From Anolis sagrei (taxonomy: Eukaryota > Chordata > Lepidosauria > Squamata > Anolidae): 64,000 bases of DNA. Positions 58,380 through 64,000 of the stretch are shown piece by piece (position 1 is the first letter of the stretch; the number at the start of each line of letters is the position of its first letter). The notes beneath the pieces are model-generated. The model saw only the letters and a list, made by a program, of their open reading frames with translations. It had not been told where the DNA came from and ran no database searches. Where the stretch lies: the NCBI RefSeq assembly GCF_037176765.1, contig NC_090025.1, positions 175,568,040-175,632,039 of the forward strand, read 5' to 3'. A program made the translations under genes and the position numbers.

Positions 58380-58478
58380 ATGACCGTGGTGAAGGAGTTA
58401 CTCCGGGCCAGAAACCTGCTTCTGGTTATCCTAATTCCACTCCTGATGCTTCCTTTGCCACTGTTGTACCCAACTAGC
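58380..58478 (+). CDS. SLC13A4: SLC13A4, first coding exon
   Basis: 33 codons beginning MTVVKELLRARNLLLVILIP and ending LLMLPLPLLYPTS, then donor GTAAGT (58479), phase 0. The family starts with a short basic segment and one hydrophobic helix ending in LLPLPxLxPxS, which this matches. SLC13A4 is a plasma-membrane sodium-coupled sulfate transporter; this exon carries the N-terminus and the first membrane helix. Start chosen by length match to the family and a good context (AGAATGA, A at -3); in-frame ATGs upstream at 58107, 58231 and 58237 would add up to 91 residues of no known similarity. Remaining exons lie beyond the window. It sits about 11 kb downstream of FAM180A in the same direction, as in mammals. 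Confidence 0.82.
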
Positions 58479-58848
58479 GTAAGTATTCTGTGTTCTCTTA
58501 TTTCTGATATGAGCCATGAAAGATATGGCTGACCTCTTGACATGTTCCAGGGGAAGGGAGATCCATGGCAGTTTGTGCAAAAATTTCTTTGCTGTTACAT
58601 CTACGCAAGACATTTGAGATGTGTAATCAACAAGGGTGGCAAGCAAGTAAGGTTATCAGGATGGTACTACCTCTTCCTTTTAAACTTTGAGCATTTTTGC
58701 CTTGGCTAATCTATAAAAGAAGAAAACTAAACAAAAGTTGAGCCTGGATCTCTAGAAGAATTGATGGATGGAATGTTAAAGACAGTCAAGGAGATTATCA
58801 GGGAAGTATATAGAGATTATCAGGGAAGTATGTAGAGATATCCTAATA
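58479..58848. other. SLC13A4 intron 1, 5' part
   Basis: Starts GTAAGTATTC. A short direct repeat AGAGATTATCAGGGAAGTAT is seen near 58812-58830. Confidence 0.5.
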
Positions 58849-58984
58849 CAAGCATCCTCAAACTGCAGCCCTCCAGCTGTTTGGGCCTTCAATTCCTAGA
58901 ATTCCTGACAATTGAACAAACTTGTTAGGGCTTCTGGGAGTTGGAGGCTCAAATAGCTGGAGGTCCACAGTTTGAGGATGCCTG
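58849..58984. mobile_element. 136-bp palindromic hAT MITE
   Basis: CAAGCATCCTCAAACTGCAG and its mirror CTGTGGACCTCCAGC / GTTTGAGGATGCCTG. Flanked by TCCTAATA and ACCTAATA (58841-58848, 58985-58992; 7 of 8 identical). Confidence 0.82.
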
Positions 58985-58992
58985 ACCTAATA

Positions 58993-59544
58993 CATTAGAA
59001 GACCAAAATGCTTGGTTCCCATTTCTCTATTTGAACAACTTATAAATCCTTCAAAAGATCATTTGGACTCCAAGTTATTTCCTTGCTGCCCATTGTGATG
59101 TCAACAAAAGCTTATGCTACCAACTTCATACTTAAATAATAGTTTTCTTGCAAACCTTGCACAAAAAGAGTACAGTTGGTATGAGACTCTTTGAAGAAAG
59201 CAAATCTCTGAGTGAAATATAGCCCTCTGGTCAAATATCCAATAGTGTGTGTGTGGGGGGGGGGGGGGGGGAGAGAGAGAGATTATTAGGAGTACATCAT
59301 TGCTTACTTTGGGGGCTAGGAGCATGCAATTCCTTATTTAGACCATTTATGTACCTCTCTACTGAATAAAAATAAGGGGACTTCAAGAGAGGACAGTAAT
59401 GGATTTTGTTCAGTCTGCAGTTTTGCAGAAACGGATTCAATTAATAATTTCTGGGCTACTATGTGGATTGGAATGTTGTTATACTTTGATAATTGCAGTT
59501 TATATTTTGCAGTTGTGTGTGTGTGTGCACATACATACATATAT
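58993..59544. other. SLC13A4 intron 1, no gene recognised
   Basis: Holds a (GT)n-(G)n-(GA)n compound run at 59246-59282 with about 15 consecutive G. Confidence 0.45.
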
Positions 59545-59690
59545 AGGTTGAGCATCCTTTCTCTGGAATTCTGAAATCACCCCAAAATTGTCTACACTGA
59601 GATAGTGGCACATTTGCTTTTTGATGGTTCAATGTACACAAGATTTGTTTTGCTATAAATATGGTTTTAAAAATCCTTCAGGCTATGAAA
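59545..59690. mobile_element. Tigger-like MITE, left part
   Basis: TA-GGTTGAGCATCCTTTCTCTGG, TTTTGATGGTTCAATGTACA, CCTTCAGGCTATG. Same family as 60604; cut at 59690 by an L2-type tail. Confidence 0.65.
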
Positions 59691-59865
59691 ATAATTTATT
59701 TATTTGTGGCATTTGTAGCCTGCCTTTCTCAGCCTTGTGGCGACTCAAGGTGGCTCGCAGAAATAGCAATTTTAATGCCATACATTAATAAAAATACAGT
59801 TAAAAACATTCAATTTAATATTTTGAAAGCATATATAAACCATTTAAAAACATACAGTCACTGAT
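59690..59865 (-). mobile_element. L2-type LINE 3' tail
   Basis: TTTATTTATTTGTGGCATTT, GCCTGCCTTTCTCAGCCTTG, GACTCAAGGTGGCTCGCAGA on the plus strand: the antisense tail. Confidence 0.8.
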
Positions 59866-59889
59866 GTCATCCAATCATTATCCAGCAGC

Positions 59890-60120
59890 ATCGTCCAGCC
59901 ATTACATGTTCATTTTTCCCGGAATTTAGCCCGGAAAACTGTGGGACTACTGTCTGGACTGCAGTCCAAGCACCGGAAGTAGTGGGTTTATCCCGCGCCT
60001 TCCAAGAAGGCATGGAATAAACCCACTATCAAATTAATTCACCACAAACCAGGGTTTTCCTAGTTTGTGGTGAGTTAATTTAGGTTTGTCCAGGATGTCA
60101 TCTGGACAGCACCCTTTTTA
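59890..60120. repeat. hairpin-forming MITE-like unit
   Basis: AATTAATTCACCACAAAC is mirrored by GTTTGTGGTGAGTTAATTT about 15 bases later (near 60033-60085). The outer parts contain CCCGGAATTTAGCCCGG. Family unnamed. Confidence 0.5.
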
Positions 60121-60149
60121 TTGTGGTAACTCCTGCATTACAGGGGCTG

Positions 60150-60237
60150 TCTAGATGTACCCTGAGTCCACACTCAGACAATGTGGGATTTTCTGCCTTG
60201 ATATTCTGGGGTCTAGGGCTGTGTGGAAGAGCCCTCA
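60150..60237. mobile_element. right half of a Harbinger-like MITE
   Basis: GAGTCCACACTCAGACAATG, TGGGATTTTCTGCCTTGATA, GGGCTGTGTGGAAGAGCCC; the end matches the right end of 48377-48525. Confidence 0.55.
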
Positions 60238-60458
60238 AAGAACAAGTACACACTTTCCTCTGATTTTCACCACATCTTGGAATGGGAGCTTCATGACACA
60301 GAGGCTACACTTCTTTTTTAGTTTTGACATGTTTTAAAATTCATTGTAGCCTTTCAAACTGGGGCACATTCATACTCCACAATTATAGAACTATGATTCA
60401 ATTTTAATTATTTTGACTGCATAATTCGTAATCCCATTGTAGTTGAGTGAGACACTAG

Positions 60459-60582
60459 CAGTGGTTCTCAACCAGGGGTCCCCAGATGTTTTTGGCCTAC
60501 AACTCCCAGAAATCCCAGCCAGTTTACCAGCTGTTAGGATTTCTGGGAGTTGTAGGCCAAAAACATCTGGGGACCCCAGGTG
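60459..60582. mobile_element. palindromic hAT-like MITE, right end altered
   Basis: CAGTGGTTCTCAACCAGGGG on the left. GGTCCCCAGATGTTTTTGGC-CTACAACTCCCAGAAATCC is mirrored almost perfectly by GGATTTCTGGGAGTTGTAGG-CCAAAAACATCTGGGGACC, giving arms of about 40 bases. The outer right end does not match, and no target duplication is found. Confidence 0.75.
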
Positions 60583-60603
60583 AACTCTCTGGAACTCTAA
60601 ATA

Positions 60604-60937
60604 CAGGTTGAGCATGCCTTACTTATCTGGAACTCCAAAATCTAAAATACTCCAAAGTCTTAAATTGTCCACATGGGTGGCTGAGATAATGACACCTTTG
60701 TTTTCTGATGATTCAATGTAGACAAACTTGGTTTCATGTAGAAAAGAAAAATTAATAATATTGTGTATAAAATTCCCTTCAGGCTATGTGTATAAGATAT
60801 ATATGTAACATAAATGTAGTGTTTACAACTTTTTGTTTACACTTGGATTTTTCCCCAAAATATCTCATTATGTACAAGTATTCCAAAATCCAAAACATTT
60901 CAGGTTCAAATAAATTTGAATAAGGGATACTCAACTT
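60604..60937. mobile_element. Tigger-like MITE, both ends present
   Basis: TA-CAGGTTGAGCATGCC to GGGATACTCAACTTG, about 334 bp. Interior CCTTCAGGCTATGTGTATAA and AAAATATCTCATTATGTACA matches the family at 40044 and 50371. Confidence 0.78.
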
Positions 60938-61854
60938 GAATACCTCCCTAAACTTCATATTGACCTAAATATCTCAAGGGCACTAAATTCCATCTGATCT
61001 TGGAAGCTAAACATGCTGATATTTGGATTAGATATGCTAATGAATACCAGGTGTTGTAGGCTATGTTCCAGAGGGAACTGCCAAAACCACCCAGTATGTA
61101 TTGGTTGCATAAGAAATCCTATGAAATTTGTGGGGTCATTGTAACTCAGTGGGTGATTTGCAGACACATACCTGCATGCAAACTGCGTATCCCAGGATTT
61201 TGTACAATTTGGTTGTTGCAGCTAAAATGGAATCATAATACTACAACTGTGGAGTGTGAATAGGCCCCTGTTTTGGCTGTTAGCTGCCACTAACTTTTAG
61301 CCATGACAGCTGGTGAATTCTATGAACTGTAGTCCAGAAATACATTTAGCAAGATCTGGCTGTAACTGGTAAACTAAAATTCCATGGTAAAAAGAGGCAC
61401 ATTGCTGAATGATAATATAAAGAAGATAAAGAACAAGGAAATGTTACTGCTTTCATAAAGTGCATGTGAATAGGGTTTGCAGTCTTTGATATTGTTGCAC
61501 TTCTGGAACATTATGTAAACTAAAACTGAAATATTCTTTGAACATCACACTTCTTGAATTTTACAATAGAGCTCTGCACCCACCTATCCCACATCACACA
61601 AAAGATGAAGGTGAAGACACATACAGCAATGCATCTGATTATACACAGAAAATGTGTATATTTGTGAAAATGATATCCAAAAATCCATTATGTTGGGAAA
61701 GCTGTTGGCACAAAATTGCCTTTATGGAGCAAAATTACATATATTAGAAGAAAGCCAGACAAAAGTGAATAAAATAAGATTCAGGAAGAATCAAACATTT
61801 CTCACCATTTCAGAAGAAATGTATATAAGATTGGGAAAATTCTCAGAGATTGAT
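60938..61854. other. SLC13A4 intron 1, no feature recognised
   Basis: AT-rich; possible MITE traces near 61190 (GTATCCCAGGATTTTGTACA). Confidence 0.4.
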
Positions 61855-62262
61855 TGATTGATTTATCATGTCAGTAGCAAATTGAGAATACAGTTATAAT
61901 GTTTAAAAAACATAAACAAAGTTTAAAACATGGCAGTATACTAACTTTTCCTTGACCAGAAGCTGGCCGCATCAAGTGCCTCTGGTGTCACTGTAAGAAA
62001 GTTTTCCATTGTGCATGTGGCAGGGCTCAGACCGCATTGCAGTAAGTGGTCTGTAGTTTGCTCTTCTTCAAACTCACATGTTGTGGACTCCACTTTGTAG
62101 CCCCATGTCTTAAGATTAGTTCTGCATCTCATGGTTACAGAGTGCAGTTTATTCGGTGCCTTCCAAGTTTGATAAGATGGAGAAAATGGAACAGGGAAAC
62201 TGAAATTGGCCAATTCATCTCCCCTCTTTGTGAACTTCGCAGTCATATTTATCTGTCCAGTA
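61855..62262 (-). mobile_element. LINE-X 3' fragment
   Basis: Minus strand: NLKTWGYKVESTTCEFEEEQ, TTDHLLQCGLSPATCTMENF, TPEALDAASFWSRKS then stop near 61941, followed by about 80 bases and the 3' end TTGCTACTGACATG-ATAAATC. This C-terminal CxC/HLLxC block is a zinc-finger-like end of some non-LTR RTs. Same family as 1658 and 63040. Confidence 0.75.
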
Positions 62263-62549
62263 CTGCATGGATGCTAGGTCTGTCATCCAAGATACTTCCC
62301 TAATCATCTAGGAAGTTGTACCACCTTATCACACAAGGGACTTTTGGCCCCTTGCTCCTCTTCAGGGACAGGGCCTGCTGAGTGCAATCAGGCTATGGCC
62401 CTGCCCCATTGATGACTAAAGTGGTGAAGAAGCATTGCAAGATGCTTCCTCACCAATAACGGGAGGTAAGTTGTGTTTTGAGTAGATTCAACCGAGCTAC
62501 CCACATTTTTCATGCCTTTCCCCCTTCTGATGGGGGAAAGGGCAATGTG

Positions 62550-62868
62550 CAGCCCCGTAGCCAGGATTTCATTTCGGGGGGGGGGGGGGGGCGCTAAAAA
62601 ATTTCAGGGGGGGTTTCGGGGGGCTGAGTTTTGGGGGGGCTGAGTCTGAGTGAAAGAGGGTCTAGCCTAGCAAATCTTTTGTATCATTACCCCAATACCC
62701 CCATGCATATGGGATATATTGAGTATGGTGATCAGATCATGATATGAATAAACATAACAGTTTAAATAATGCACCAGTAAGGCCTTTTCGCGAACCACCA
62801 TGAGAATTTCGGGGGGGGGGGGGCTGAAGCCCCCCGAGCACCCCCCCCCCCCCCCGGCTACATGCCTG
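62550..62868. mobile_element. 319-bp non-autonomous hAT element with G/C runs
   Basis: CAGCCCCGTAGCC and GGCTACATGCCTG ends, exact 8-bp duplication GCAATGTG (62542-62549, 62869-62876). Long G runs near 62576-62592 and 62811-62822, and a C run of about 15 at 62841-62855. Confidence 0.88.
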
Positions 62869-63039
62869 GCAATGTGCTTTGCCACCATTTCTCCCATGTG
62901 ATGAGGGCAGGGATAGAGCACCAATGTGCCTTATCCCTATGCCCCATGTGATGGGGGAAGGAGGAAGGGCATGGGGGAACCAAATAGAGGGTGGCATCTG
63001 TATGATGAGGTCCATAGAGAGCTAAGGGCATACATGTCT

Positions 63040-63955
63040 AGATTTTATTTATTTATTTATCATGTCAGGAGCAACCAGATAGTTGTATTACTTTTTTAAC
63101 AAAACAAACAGACAGACAAAACACAAAGTTTGCAAGCTTGGTAGTTGATTAAATGTCCTTTGACCAGTATCTGGCCACTTGGAGTGCCTCTGGTGTTGCC
63201 GCAAGAAGGTCCTCCATTGTGCATGAAGCAGGGCTCAGGTTGCATTGCAGCAGGTGGTCTGTGGTTTGCTCTTCTCCACACTCTCATGTCATGGATTCCA
63301 CTTTGTAGCCCCATTTCTTAAGATTGGCTCTGCATCTCGTGGTGCCAGAGCGCAGTCTGTTCAGCGCTTTCTAAGTCACCCAGTTTTCTGTGTGCTCAGG
63401 GGGGAGTCTCTTATTTGGTATCAGCCATTGATTGAGGTTCTGGGTTTGACCCTGCCACTTTTGGACTCTCGCTTGCTGGGGTGTTCCACCGAGTGTCTCT
63501 GTAGATCTTAGAAAACTATTTCTTGATTTAAGTCATTGACATGCTGGCTGATACCCAAACAAAGGATGAGCTAGAGATGTCATTGGCTTGGTCCTTTCAC
63601 TATTGGCTGCTACTTCCCAGTGAATGTCAGGTGGTGCAATACCGGCTAGAGAGTGTAATTTCTCCAGTGGTGTAGGACGCAGACACCCTGTGATAATGCG
63701 ACATGTCTCATTAAGAGCCACATCCATTGTTTTAGCATGGTGAGATGGGGTAGCAGAGTAGCATAGCGCAAGGACAGATGTCTTCACTGTCTCTGGTTGT
63801 GATCACCAGGTTGTGCCAGTCAGCTTTCGTATGATATTGTTTCTAGCACCCACTTTTTGCTTGATATTCAGGCAGTGCTTCTTGTAGGTCAGGGCACGGT
63901 CCAGAGTGACTCCCAGGTATTTGGGTGCGCTGCAATGTTCCAGTGGGATTCCTTT
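63040..63955 (-). mobile_element. LINE-X 3' fragment, longer copy
   Basis: Minus strand: YLGVTLDRAL-type sequence near 63880-63920, ALCYSATPSHHAKTMDVALN then ETCRIITGCLRPTPLEKLHS, LAGIAPPDIHWEVAANSERT, and a 3' end TTGCTCCTGACATG-ATAAATAAATAAA at 63045-63075. Closely parallels 1658-2576. 5'-truncated near 63955. Confidence 0.8.
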
Positions 63956-64000
63956 CTTCTAGATGAAACATAGCAAATGTCAATTTACTGAACAGCCAGA

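Overview
The window looks like squamate reptile (lizard or snake) nuclear DNA. It is AT-rich, has long introns and is packed with a mixture typical of squamates: BovB (RTE) LINEs, L2-type and CR1 LINEs, tRNA-derived SINEs with LINE-like tails, and many non-autonomous hAT and Tc1/mariner-type elements. Nothing bacterial or viral is intact here. The species cannot be fixed from the sequence alone.

Two host genes can be supported, both on the + strand. FAM180A (a small predicted secreted protein) can be assembled from three exons: 30531-30606 (signal peptide), 45811-45911 and 46703-47059. The splice phases fit (1, then 0) and give a 177-residue product. A TATA box at about 30299, with an overlapping AP-1/TEAD-like site just upstream, probably marks its promoter. 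About 11 kb downstream, 58380-58478 is the first coding exon of SLC13A4 (sodium/sulfate cotransporter), ending in a good splice donor; the rest of that gene lies beyond the window. The order and direction FAM180A then SLC13A4 match the mammalian arrangement, which supports both calls.

Layout: 1-30 kb is intergenic. It holds CR1 fragments (1-530, 6.6-8.3 kb), a LINE of unassigned clade (1.66-2.76 kb), a near full-length BovB (2.76-5.99 kb), a 5'-truncated but open BovB with a perfect target duplication (10.99-13.18 kb), two SINEs that share a head but carry different tails (13.57-13.82 and 14.72-15.04 kb), and an L2 with a long RT reading frame (19.38-20.66 kb). 30.5-47.1 kb is FAM180A; its 15 kb first intron carries two hAT elements with clear 8-bp target duplications, a BovB tail, and a Penelope-like fragment with a hammerhead-ribozyme-like motif. 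47-58 kb is the FAM180A-SLC13A4 interval, with MITEs, a CR1 and an unrecognised 244-codon reading frame. 58.5-64 kb is SLC13A4 intron 1, with further MITEs and two copies of the unassigned LINE.

The most unusual object is the 1356-bp hAT element at 42665-44020. It is inserted in a CR1 and filled with alternating inverted GC-rich modules separated by (GGA)n/(TCC)n tracts. The next most interesting are the intronic hammerhead motif and the SINE head/tail relationships.
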